Below, piece by piece: positions 1-6,953 of a DNA stretch of 20,030 bases (position 1 is the first letter of the stretch; every line of letters begins with the position of its first letter). Made by a program: the position numbers and the translations under genes. Source of the stretch: Spirochaetaceae bacterium (GTDB taxonomy: Bacteria; Spirochaetota; Spirochaetia; Treponematales; Breznakiellaceae); NCBI GenBank assembly GCA_031290855.1, contig JAISLM010000149.1, positions 1 to 20,030 of the forward strand, read 5' to 3'. The notes below the pieces were generated by a model. It did no database searches. It was not told the DNA's origin and was given only the letters and a program-made list of their open reading frames with translations.

Positions 1-58
1 CCTTTATCCCCCTGAGGCACTCCTCCATCCGTGCTATGTCTCCTTCCGTAACCTCCAC
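1..58 (-). CDS. Possible 5' end of an unidentified gene leaving the window
   Basis: A reading frame on the minus strand starts at a GTG (58-56) and stays open for 19 codons to the window edge, giving VEVTEGDIARMEECLRGIK. A purine-rich GGGAGGGG lies about nine bases upstream of the GTG, a good Shine-Dalgarno position, and a TATAAA-like string lies further upstream around 86-91. An internal ATG at 28 is an alternative start. The peptide is acidic and helical-looking but too short to assign to a family. It would be divergent from pheS. Only the ribosome-binding site and the open frame support it. Confidence 0.3.
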   Translation of the reverse strand, partial: MEVTEGDIARMEECLRGIK

Positions 59-253
59 TTCTTTACCCCTCCCAAGGTACGTTCTTTATATCACGGATTT
101 TTAAATGACGTTACCCTGCGGGAACCCCCAGGCCGCTTGATTTTCGCGGGTGAGGCGTGCAAGAATCAAACCCGGTAGACTGTTTGGGCCGCCGGAGTCT
201 TGCCTGTTTGGGGAAACGGCCCGATTTTATTCTTAAAGGACTGTGCCTACGGT

Positions 254-1840
254 ATGGATATTCAGAACACGATAAAGAATCTGCACCCTCTCGAAGTTAA
301 AGTTATTCTGCGTTACGGAAAAGACGACGAGCTTTCGGTCGAAAGGATCGAGGCGGACCTCGGTTTTAAAAGCGGGAACCAGGTGCTTTCCTGGCTTCTG
401 GCGAAGGGCCTTATCTCGGAAAAGCGGCGCGAGACCGCCGTTTTCTACGAGATAACCGAGCTTGGCCGCTCGTGGAAGGCGAACGGTACGCCCGAAGAGC
501 GTATGCTGGAGCTTGTCAGGATAAAACCCGGCCTCACCCTGCCCGAAATTGCCGAAACGCTGGGCGTCGATGGCAAAGATGTCGGCAGCGCGTTCGGCCT
601 TCTGGCGAAGCTGGGCCTCTTTGCCATGAACGACGCGAAACAGGTCGGCATAAGCCTTCCGCCGGAGAGCCTCAAGGACGGACGTCCGGCCTCAGGCCCC
701 GCAGCGGACCATTTCGCCGTTGTCCGCGCCCTCCTCACGAAGGGCGCGGACGCGGAGGACAGGCTCCTTCCGGAAAGCGCCCTTAACAATGCGGAGAGAG
801 AGGCGGCGGCGGGCATGGCAAAGAAACGCGCCGCCTCTCTCTCCGCGTTCCGCATGACGGAGCGGGAAACCGTGTTCTTCAGCTTTGGCGAAGAACATGC
901 GCAGCTTGCCGCCGCGCTGAAGAGGGCCGGGCTTTCTGGCGAGGAGATCGGCGTTCTTACGCCACAGATGCTCGAATCGGGCGCATGGAAAGGCAAAACC
1001 TTCAGGGTCTACAACGTTCAGGTACCGCCCGCGAGGCTCCTGACGGGCAGAACCAACGCCTATTCGCAGTTTCTGGAACAGACGAAGGACAAACTTGTCA
1101 GCCTGGGCTTCGAGGAGTTCGACGGGCCGCTTGTCGAGACGGAGTTCTGGAATTCGGACGCGCTTTTCATGCCGCAGTTCCATTCGGCGCGGGACATTCA
1201 CGACGTGTACCATATCGCGGAACCCGCCTCGGCAAAGAAGATCGACGAACCCTGGCTTTCCGCCGTATCGGCGGCCCACGAAAACGGCGGCGACACCGGC
1301 AGCCGGGGCTGGGGCTACACGTTTGACCGCGAGTTCACCAAACGCCTTATCCTGCGCAGCCAGGGCACGGTCATGTCCGCCAAAACGCTGCCCCACGCGA
1401 AAATACCCGGTAAATACTTCGGGATGCTGCGCTGCTTCCGCTACGACAAGGTAGACGCGACGCACCTGTCCGACTTCTATCAGACTGAAGGGATCGTGCT
1501 TGGCGAGGATGTGAACCTGCGGACGCTGCTGGGGATGCTGGAGATGTTCGCAACGGAGGTCGCCGGCGCGAAGGAAGTAAAGTACGTGCCCGGCTACTTC
1601 CCGTTCACCGAGCCATCCGTCGAGGTGCACATAAAGCACCCCGTTCTTGGCTGGTTCGAGCTGGGCGGCTCCGGCATATTCCGGCCCGAAGTGACCGCCT
1701 CGCTCGGCGTGAAGGTTCCGGTAGCGGCCTGGGGGATCGGCATAGACCGCATGGCGCTGATGGCGCTCGGCCTTTCCGACCTGAGGGAACTATTCAGTTA
1801 CGACATCGAAAGCGTCCGTATGCGCCGCCACACAGTCTGA
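254..1840 (+). CDS. pheS: Phenylalanyl-tRNA synthetase alpha chain, archaeal/eukaryotic type
   Basis: Charges tRNA-Phe with phenylalanine as the catalytic subunit of the (alpha-beta)2 enzyme in the cytoplasm. From the ATG at 254 it has 528 residues. Residues 1-200 hold winged-helix-like modules, as in the archaeal/eukaryotic alpha chain rather than the coiled-coil arm of most bacterial PheS. The class II core fills about 240-528, with FWNSDALFMPQFHSARD near 298-314, a motif 2 region around LRCFRYDKVDATHLSDFYQ, the ELGGSGIFRPEV segment near 469-480, and motif 3 GIGIDRMAL near 494-502. A TTG at 200 would add 18 residues, but the conserved N-terminus MDIQNTIKNLHPLEVKVIL begins at 254, with AAAGGA 13 bases upstream. 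The partner gene pheT is not in the window. Spirochaetes are known to carry this archaeal-type enzyme, so this is a lineage marker. Confidence 0.97.
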   Translation: MDIQNTIKNLHPLEVKVILRYGKDDELSVERIEADLGFKSGNQVLSWLLAKGLISEKRRETAVFYEITELGRSWKANGTPEERMLELVRIKPGLTLPEIAETLGVDGKDVGSAFGLLAKLGLFAMNDAKQVGISLPPESLKDGRPASGPAADHFAVVRALLTKGADAEDRLLPESALNNAEREAAAGMAKKRAASLSAFRMTERETVFFSFGEEHAQLAAALKRAGLSGEEIGVLTPQMLESGAWKGKTFRVYNVQVPPARLLTGRTNAYSQFLEQTKDKLVSLGFEEFDGPLVETEFWNSDALFMPQFHSARDIHDVYHIAEPASAKKIDEPWLSAVSAAHENGGDTGSRGWGYTFDREFTKRLILRSQGTVMSAKTLPHAKIPGKYFGMLRCFRYDKVDATHLSDFYQTEGIVLGEDVNLRTLLGMLEMFATEVAGAKEVKYVPGYFPFTEPSVEVHIKHPVLGWFELGGSGIFRPEVTASLGVKVPVAAWGIGIDRMALMALGLSDLRELFSYDIESVRMRRHTV

Positions 1841-1845
1841 TCCCT

Positions 1846-2013
1846 GTGGTGGGCGAATTCGGCTTCCAAAATCCCGCTGAGTAAGCGGCCTGTCAATTTC
1901 TTTAACAATCCGCCTTCCCCAAGAACCTCTTCCCGGCCCGGCCCTTTGACTTCCACCGCGCCAGGAATCTTACCGGTTAAATCCTTCCCGCTAACTGCCC
2001 GTGTTCCAGCCAT
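1846..2013 (-). pseudogene. N-terminal fragment of an IS256-like transposase
   Basis: The minus-strand frame opens with ATG at 2013, preceded by a GGAGGGG ribosome-binding site. It reads MAGTRAVSGKDLTG near the start, then LGEGGLLKKLTGRLLSGILEAEF, then AHHRDQ. This resembles the first 60 or so residues of IS256-family (mutator-type) transposases, in which a GPGGLL(T/K)QLTK...ALEGEL..HLGY segment precedes the DDE catalytic core. After AHHR the similarity stops and the frame runs into the 3' end of pheS. The whole catalytic domain is therefore missing. The family assignment rests on remembered consensus, not on an alignment. No terminal repeats of such an element were seen. Confidence 0.5.
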
Positions 2014-2050
2014 AAAACCCCTCCGGTATTTCTACCACTTTTTGACTGTT

Positions 2051-2208
2051 GAGGCTTTCCCAAAACTTCAGTTTTGGGGAGACAAGCTTCGCTTGTCCAG
2101 CAACCTTGAAATTCGCAGTTTTGCACGGATGAAAACCGGAAAAACTGCAAGAGCCTGTCCCAAAACCGTGCGCGTTAGCGCAAAGTCAATTAGTTTTGGG
2201 ACAGGCTC
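2051..2208. mobile_element. Hairpin-rich MITE-like element with 4-bp target duplication
   Basis: The 158-bp segment begins GAGGCTTTCCCAAAAC and ends with the reverse complement of GAGCCTGTCCCAAAAC (14 of 16 identical), so it has terminal inverted repeats. It is flanked by TGTT on both sides (2047-2050 and 2209-2212), consistent with a target duplication. Inside are four hairpins in a row: 2059-2067/2070-2078, 2081-2087/2091-2097, 2115-2122/2141-2148, and a perfect 17-bp one at 2150-2166/2193-2209 that encloses a TGCGC/GCGCA mini-hairpin. The terminal repeats resemble those of IS5/IS1182-type elements. The neighbouring transposase relic may belong to the same family. Confidence 0.55.
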
Positions 2209-2223
2209 TGTTTACACAAACTT

Positions 2224-2700
2224 TGTTACAGGCTATAAACCGTACCGGCTTCGCCAATGAACCCCATGGTTCTTCTTTGCCTATCGTGTGTCCGTGTCCT
2301 TCTGCCGCCCCTTGTTCCTGTTTTCTTCCTTGCCTGTCCTTCCGGTATACCCCATTCCTTTATCGTATTGTTATCACTCCGGCTGTTCATCTGCCGCCGC
2401 GTCCACACTCGTCGCGTCTACGATGCTCCCGCTATGGGTTATCACGTTCTTTTCCTCCGCTTGCCGGTTAAACCCGTAAAAAACGTGTCCATAACCTTCG
2501 CTCCAACCGAATGTTCCCGGTATTCCCGTATCGTCTTTTCATCCGGAACCGTGTCACATAAGGCCGTTCCCAAAAATCCCATGAAAACAGTTCGGTATTT
2601 TATCCGCACGTCGCTGATATTGTATAACCGCTGCGAAATGGGTATCCCGGACATCATCACATAATAGAACGGGCGCCTGCCTCCGGCGGCTTCCTTGTGC
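2224..2700 (-). pseudogene. Frameshifted IS5-like (DDE) transposase remnant
   Basis: Reading the minus strand downward from about 2700 gives an IS5-type transposase broken over three frames. Frame one (to about 2450) contains GGRRPFYYVMMSGIPISQRLYN, MGFLGTALCDTVPDEKTIREYRE and VMDTFF. A shift leads to EEKNVITHSGSIVDATSVDAA, the segment around the first or second catalytic Asp, then a stop. A further shift gives NSRSDNNTIKEWGIPEG and, in yet another frame, NRNKGRQKDTDTR. These match the remembered order of IS5-group transposases: QRLYNLSD, PDEKTIWLFRE, GSIVDASFV, QKDTDARWTKK. The N-terminus and the C-terminal catalytic Glu region are absent. The gene is dead. Confidence 0.78.
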
Positions 2701-2807
2701 CTGTGCCGATTCTAAACGGTAAAGAGTTCCCGCCCTGTTCCGTCCGCTACACCCTATCCCTAAGTAAACGCACATGGACTAAAGTCCCATTAGACCGTTT
2801 TTTCGGA

Positions 2808-2845
2808 AGCTTTTCCCAAAACCAACCGGGTTTTGGGAAAAGCTC
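2808..2845. repeat. Terminal hairpin of an IS/MITE element (CCAACCGGG loop)
   Basis: A perfect 16-bp stem (2808-2823 with 2829-2844) closes a 5-nt AACCG loop. Read inward from the right edge, the end is GAGCTTTTCCCAAAACC, close to the terminal repeat of the 2051-2208 element. The CCAACCGGG core around the loop is shared with the right ends of the elements at 4521-4647 and 18751-18860, whose stems differ. It could be the outer end of the element that carried the IS5-like transposase. The 2846-2969 stretch up to trpS holds no gene; it has a TAGAAT at 2907-2912 that could be a -10, with no convincing -35. Confidence 0.55.
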
Positions 2846-2969
2846 ATATAAAAACTTAAATCATTTTCGACCAGATTCTGTTTCTAGGCAACCATCCATT
2901 TTCAGCTAGAATAATTATTAGGCAATGCGCTCTATTGCGCAAGGAGGGCGTAAACCTTAAACTTCAAAC

Positions 2970-3962
2970 ATGAAAACAGCGCTGACCGGCATAAAACCTA
3001 CGGGGATTTTGCATATTGGAAACTATTTCGGGGCGATAAAACCTGCCCTGCGGCTTGCGGAACGTTACGACGCCCGTTACTTTATCGCGGACTACCATGC
3101 GTTGAACTCCGTAAAGAACCCCGCCGATTTGCGGCGGGCGATAACGGGCATAACGGCGGGCTGGCTCGCGGCGGGGATCGATCCTGAGCGGGTGATCTTC
3201 TACCGGCAGAGCGGCGTACCGGAAACCTTCGAGCTTGCGACCATCCTCGCGGCCTTCACGCCGAAGGGCCTGATGAACCGCGCCCACGCCTACAAGGCGG
3301 CGGTCCGGCAAAACACGGAAAAGGGTGAGGACGGCGACGCCGGCATCAACATGGGGCTTTTCACCTATCCCGTGCTTATGGCGTCGGACATCCTGCTGTT
3401 CGACGCCGATGTCGTGCCGGTGGGCCGTGACCAAACCCAGCACGTCGAGATGGCCCAGGACATCGCCGGCGCGTTCAACCACAACTACGGAGAGGAACTG
3501 CTTAAGATACCGGAAGCCGCTGTAGAGGAGGATGTCGCCGTCGTTCCCGGTCTGGACGGTCGTAAGATGAGTAAAAGCTACGGGAACACGATACCGCTTT
3601 TTTCGACAGAGAGCGCGTTGCGCAAGCTGATCATGCGTACCGTGACGAATTCCCAGTGCGTAGACGAGCCGAAGGACCCGGACGGCTCGCTGATTTTTGC
3701 GCTCTACAAACTCTTCGCGGACCCTGGTGAGCAGACCGCCCTCGCTTCCCGCTACCGGGCCGGCGGCATGGGCTGGGGTGAGGCGAAGGAAGAACTGTTC
3801 CGTGTGGCCAACCGCGAACTTTCGCCCCTCCGCGACCGCTACAACGAGCTTGTTTCCGACCCCGGAAAGCTGGAACGCATCCTCTCACGCGGCACCGAAA
3901 AAGCCCGCGCCATCGCCTCCCGCACCATAAAACGTCTGCGCAAAGCGACAGGAATAGAGTGA
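2970..3962 (+). CDS. trpS: Tryptophanyl-tRNA synthetase
   Basis: Class I synthetase that charges tRNA-Trp; cytoplasmic homodimer. The 330 residues match the usual bacterial length. The HIGH-type signature is HIGN at 15-18 (in PTGILHIGNYFGA), followed by the substrate-pocket segment MASDILLFDADVVPVGRDQTQHVE at 137-160, and KMSKS at 199-203. The C-terminal half forms the helical anticodon-binding part. The ATG at 2970 is the only reasonable start because an in-frame TAA lies at 2958. Its best Shine-Dalgarno-like sequence, AGGAGGG (2942-2948), is about 21 bases away, unusually far. The gene lies in its own transcription unit between repeat-rich spacers. No tryptophan-responsive leader was recognised. 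Confidence 0.97.
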   Translation: MKTALTGIKPTGILHIGNYFGAIKPALRLAERYDARYFIADYHALNSVKNPADLRRAITGITAGWLAAGIDPERVIFYRQSGVPETFELATILAAFTPKGLMNRAHAYKAAVRQNTEKGEDGDAGINMGLFTYPVLMASDILLFDADVVPVGRDQTQHVEMAQDIAGAFNHNYGEELLKIPEAAVEEDVAVVPGLDGRKMSKSYGNTIPLFSTESALRKLIMRTVTNSQCVDEPKDPDGSLIFALYKLFADPGEQTALASRYRAGGMGWGEAKEELFRVANRELSPLRDRYNELVSDPGKLERILSRGTEKARAIASRTIKRLRKATGIE

Positions 3963-4275
3963 TGATTAATGAGCTTACGCACGGTATCTTAAGCGTTGTG
4001 TGGGCCGGAACGGAGGTCGTTCTGTAAGAAGTTTACAATGTCGTCTGGTTTAATACTAAATATTTGTAGGTGTTGCCTTACTTGGGCTGCGGCAAGCGCG
4101 AACCGGCGGTTCGGCAGGGTATTAAACCAGACGTGAGTTCGACGAAATGAACCTCCCCGCCTTTAGCGCTAAAACCGGCCCATAATTCAGATTTCAGGGT
4201 AGACGTATCACCCTGGACGGGTCCGGTTTGGGGAGGAAATGGCGGCTGCTGCGATTCGGCGGGCGGATTATGCCG
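3963..4275. other. Intergenic spacer with inverted repeats, no gene seen
   Basis: This stretch lies between the trpS stop and the 3' end of the RayT-like pseudogene. No coding frame with recognisable content was found. It contains the 92-bp structured inverted repeat described separately, a perfect 12-bp palindrome TTTAGCGCTAAA at 4162-4173, and a small hairpin CAGGGT/ACCCTG at 4195-4200 and 4210-4215. None has a T-run that would mark a clear terminator for trpS. Confidence 0.6.
4042..4133. repeat. Structured 92-bp inverted repeat (three-way-junction fold)
   Basis: Perfect 15-bp arms (CGTCTGGTTTAATAC at 4042-4056 and its complement at 4119-4133) enclose 62 bases. These hold two further hairpins, TTGCC/GGCAA (about 4073-4095) and CGAACC-GGC-GGTTCG (4099-4113). 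As RNA this would fold into an outer stem with two inner arms. It lies 80 bp after trpS. No T-run follows it and no target duplication flanks it. It could be a non-coding RNA, a processing or terminator-like element, or a MITE; the sequence alone does not decide. Confidence 0.45.
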
Positions 4276-4874
4276 CTATCCGGGCGCCGGGACGGCTGGC
4301 AGGGGGTATAGGCGGGAAAACGCGGCCAAGTCCGCCCGTCGCCCGCTGCGGGGTCTGACCCCGCAGGCCGGGGTGTCTCCCGCCGCCTCTCCCGCCCCCC
4401 CGCCGTCCGGCGGCTCCCCTTCCAGGATCCGCGACCAGTACCGGTCGCCCCACAGGTGCCCCGTCCGTCCGCTGTCCCGGTTGTACCTCTGGGCAAAGGT
4501 CTGCTTCAGCCATTTCATTAGAGTTGTTCAGAAACCTCAGTTTCTGAACAACAACCGCTTAAAAACAACAAAAAACACGGATTTTGCCAAAAATCCGTGT
4601 TTTTTGGGAGACTTGTGAGATAACCAACCGGGTTATCGAACAAGTCCATTATCGCCGGCAGCTCGAACCCGTCCGCGGGCCTGATGTAAAAGGCCAGCCG
4701 GTCGCCGGCAAGACTCAAGCCCCGGACCGCGAAGATAAACCTTTGCGCGGTCTCCCGGAACACCCGTCCGAACAGCGCCGGCGCCCGCCCTCCGCGGAAC
4801 GGGGGTTCCCGGTTGTTGACGCGGGTACTGATTTCGTACCACACGCCCTGTTTCAGCATTCTAAAATGTCTCAT
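4276..4874 (-). pseudogene. REP-associated transposase-like (RayT, Y1_Tnp) gene split by a MITE
   Basis: The minus-strand gene starts at ATG 4874 with MRHFRMLKQGVWYEISTR and VNNREPPF, continues through FAVRGLSLAGDRLAFYIRPADG and FELPAIM, and is then cut by the element at 4521-4647. It resumes as MKWLKQTFAQRYNRDSGRTG and HLWGDRYWSRILEGEPP, ending at 4276. Joined across the insertion (PAIM-KWLKQTF) it encodes about 155 residues typical of REP-associated tyrosine transposases. The family's WLKQTF..R(Y/F)NR..GRTGHLWG block and a candidate Tyr are present. The HUH histidines expected in an NHVHLL-type strand are not: the matching strand reads DRLAFY. The copy was probably not an active Y1 transposase even before the split. 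Currently only about 76 native residues plus element-encoded tail would be made. Confidence 0.75.
4521..4647. mobile_element. Hairpin-ended MITE inserted in the RayT-like gene
   Basis: The 127-bp element runs from GAGTTGTTCAGAAAC to a right end whose complement reads GGACTTGTTCGATAACC. It is flanked by ATTA on both sides (4517-4520 and 4648-4651; five bases, CATTA, if the boundary C is counted). Removing it restores the transposase reading frame exactly, which proves insertion. Three hairpins fill it: 4523-4535/4540-4552 (13 bp), 4571-4584/4591-4604 (14 bp), and the right end around an AACCG loop at 4626-4630 (inner stem 4619-4625/4631-4637, outer part imperfect). It encodes no protein. A second copy in opposite orientation lies at 18751-18860. 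Confidence 0.75.
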
Positions 4875-5023
4875 GTAAATATAATTGGTGGTTAACCCGC
4901 GTTTTGCTTTAACATACGGATAAAAAAGGGAAAGAAGCCGAACCGGAAATTACCTTCGACCTTCCGGCGTAGCGGCGGGGGGCTTTTCGTCAGGTAAAAT
5001 TTTTATGGGTCAAGTTTAGTATA

Positions 5024-5044
5024 CAACGGTGCGCTGCGCCGTTG
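5024..5044 (-). terminator. Weak hairpin downstream of mutL
   Basis: CAACGGTGCG and its near complement form a 9-bp stem with one G-T pair, 24 bases after the mutL stop in the direction of transcription. No U-run follows directly; the next bases are TATACTAAACTTG. It could mark the end of the operon but is not a canonical intrinsic terminator. Confidence 0.3.
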
Positions 5045-5067
5045 GACCTGCCTTCTTTCCGTATTGA

Positions 5068-6897
5068 TCATTGCGTTTTGCGCCCGGCGGGCCTGTGGAC
5101 GGCTTTTAGCAGCTCGTCCTGTTTTATACCGGTCAGTATGGGACGGCCGTGGGGGCAGCGCCGGACGGGCAGGGCGAGCGCTTTTTCGGCCAGCGCAAGC
5201 GCCGCCGCGCTGTCCAGATAATCGCCGTCCCGTACCGCGCCGTGGCAGGCCAGTGTCGCCGCCCAGCGTTCCGCGATATTTTCGCCCGCCGCGCGCAGGC
5301 CGAGTATCGCGTTTACCGTTTCGCCGTCGCCTAGCCGCCATAGTGCGGGAAGCGCTTCTATCCGCCATGAACCCTGTCCGCCGTCTATTATCACGCCCAG
5401 TTTGGCAAGCTCCTGCCGGTGGGACGCAAGAAAGTCATCGTCCGCGTCACTTTCGGTAAGAAACGTTATCGGCACAAGCAGATCCTGCTTCGTGACAGGC
5501 TCGGACAGAAAGCGGTCGTACAGTATCCGCTCGTGGGCGGCGTGCTGGTCTATGATGTAGAGCCGGTCGCCGTCCTCAACAAGTATGAACAGGTCAAAAA
5601 CACGGCCCGCATAGCGTAATTTTGAAGCCGGCGCCCCGCCGCCGTTACCGGTGGCTGGGCTTCCGGCGGAGTCTTCTGACAAAAGAAGCCCGTAGTCCCT
5701 GCCGCTTCCCGGCAGAGGCTCGAAGACGTACTCGCCCGAAAGTATCCGTTCAAGCGCCGCGGCGCCGCCCTCCCTATCTCCGGCTTCAAGTCCGCGCCCC
5801 GCCGCGGAATTCTCTCCGTACTGCCCGGCGTCCTCAAAATAAAATGTCTTTCGGCACATATCAGGCTGCTGCCGGTTAAGGTTTATGTGCCGGAAGAAAG
5901 ACCGGAGCGCGGTGGTGATTTCGTGGTGGATGGCGGAGGCATCGGCAAAACGCGCCTCGCGTTTTGCCGGGTGTATGTTGAAATCGGCTTTTGACGGATC
6001 AACTTCAAGAAAAATCGCCCCCACGGGGTGCAAGCCGTTAGGGAAGCATCCCTGCGAGCCGTATTCAAGGGCTTGCAGCAGGGAAAAATCGTTGATGCGC
6101 CTGCCGTTTGCAAAAACGTACTGCCTGCGGCGGTCGTTCCGGTACAGTTCCGGGCCGCCTATTACGATTTTTATCGAAAAATCCTTACCGGAAGCCGCTA
6201 TTTCGTGTAAAAAATGTTCATTTACGCCGTCCATAACGGCGGCGGCAAAGCGTTTTTTGTAAGGGGCGGCGGCGCTGACGGCGGGCAAAAACAGCTTTAA
6301 CTTGCCGTCCTGCAAAAACCGGAAGTTTATGCCGGGGAAAGGCAGCGCCTTGTCGATAAAGGCCTGCATACACAGCGCGGCCTCGCTGCCCTCCCGTTTC
6401 AGAAAACGTTTACGGGCCGGCATCGTGTCGAACAGGTTTTTTGCGCGGACACTGCTGCCCCGTGTCCGCCTCGCCGGTTCCGGCGTAAAGGTTTCCGCGC
6501 AGTCCGCCCCGGCTACAGGCCCCGCCAAAAGCCTCCACGCCTCGCGGCCGTCGGTGCTGCTTACTATCTCAAGCCGTGCCGCAGACGCGGCCGCCGGCAG
6601 CGCCTCGCCCCGAAAGCCCAACGTAGAAAGCCTGTCCAAATCGTCAAGCGACCGTATCTTGCTTGTCGCGTGGGTAAGGCAACAGAGGGCAAGGTCGTCC
6701 CGAATCATGCCGCAGCCGTCATCGCTTACCTCGGTACAGGCTATACCGCCCCGGTCTATCGATACGTCTATGTTTCGGGCCCCTGAGTCTATGGCATTAT
6801 CGATAAACTCCCGCACAAGGGACGCCGGGCGATCGATCACTTCTCCCGCGGCAATCTTTCTTGCCTCGTCCGGAACTAAAACCTGTATGGTATTCAT
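5068..6897 (-). CDS. mutL: DNA mismatch repair protein MutL
   Basis: Couples mismatch recognition by MutS to strand incision. From the ATG at 6897 it has 609 residues. The N-terminal GHKL ATPase shows E30 and N34 in REFIDNAIDSGA, DDGCG at 59-63, GFRGEAL at 94-100, and the later NIHPAKREARF segment. The C-terminal domain carries the endonuclease signature DQHAAHERI from residue 450, plus ACHGAV (550-555) and CPHGRP (near 581). It is therefore the nicking type found in bacteria without MutH. The last acidic residue of the DQHA(X)2E(X)4E motif is Asp rather than Glu. An in-frame ATG at 6939 would add 14 residues, but these lie in a palindrome and homologues begin at M-x-x-IQVL. No strong Shine-Dalgarno precedes 6897. 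Last gene of the tig-clpP-clpX group. Confidence 0.97.
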   Translation of the reverse strand: MNTIQVLVPDEARKIAAGEVIDRPASLVREFIDNAIDSGARNIDVSIDRGGIACTEVSDDGCGMIRDDLALCCLTHATSKIRSLDDLDRLSTLGFRGEALPAAASAARLEIVSSTDGREAWRLLAGPVAGADCAETFTPEPARRTRGSSVRAKNLFDTMPARKRFLKREGSEAALCMQAFIDKALPFPGINFRFLQDGKLKLFLPAVSAAAPYKKRFAAAVMDGVNEHFLHEIAASGKDFSIKIVIGGPELYRNDRRRQYVFANGRRINDFSLLQALEYGSQGCFPNGLHPVGAIFLEVDPSKADFNIHPAKREARFADASAIHHEITTALRSFFRHINLNRQQPDMCRKTFYFEDAGQYGENSAAGRGLEAGDREGGAAALERILSGEYVFEPLPGSGRDYGLLLSEDSAGSPATGNGGGAPASKLRYAGRVFDLFILVEDGDRLYIIDQHAAHERILYDRFLSEPVTKQDLLVPITFLTESDADDDFLASHRQELAKLGVIIDGGQGSWRIEALPALWRLGDGETVNAILGLRAAGENIAERWAATLACHGAVRDGDYLDSAAALALAEKALALPVRRCPHGRPILTGIKQDELLKAVHRPAGRKTQ

Positions 6898-6916
6898 GTT
6901 GGGGGCCGGGACAGGC

Positions 6917-6949
6917 GGCGTTCCGTATGCCTCCGGCATACGGGACGCC
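6917..6949 (-). terminator. Strong hairpin between clpX and mutL
   Basis: CGGCGT-T-CCGTATGCC pairs with GGCATACGG-G-ACGCCG around a TCC loop, a 16-bp stem whose only irregularity is a T-G pair. It lies immediately after the clpX stop (6954) on the transcribed strand and ends 20 bases before the mutL start. No U-run follows, so it is more likely a partial terminator, processing site or mRNA stabiliser than a full stop. Confidence 0.4.
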
Positions 6950-6953
6950 GGCC

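Noticed and set aside
200..253. TTG start extending pheS by 18 residues
   Set aside because: The extension is not part of the conserved protein and the ATG at 254 has an AAAGGA in range.
692..1639. Long open frame on the minus strand opposite pheS
   Set aside because: It lies fully antisense to the well conserved catalytic core of pheS and its peptide has no family features; GC-rich codon use creates such frames.
2051..2845. One complete 795-bp IS element from the GAGGCTTTCCC end to the 2845 end
   Set aside because: The outer flanks (TGTT and ATAT) do not match, whereas TGTT flanks 2051-2208; a smaller element fits better, though common descent of the ends remains likely.
4042..4133. Integron attC site
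   Set aside because: The arms do not carry the RYYYAAC and GTTRRRY core sites, and no integrase or cassette array is present.
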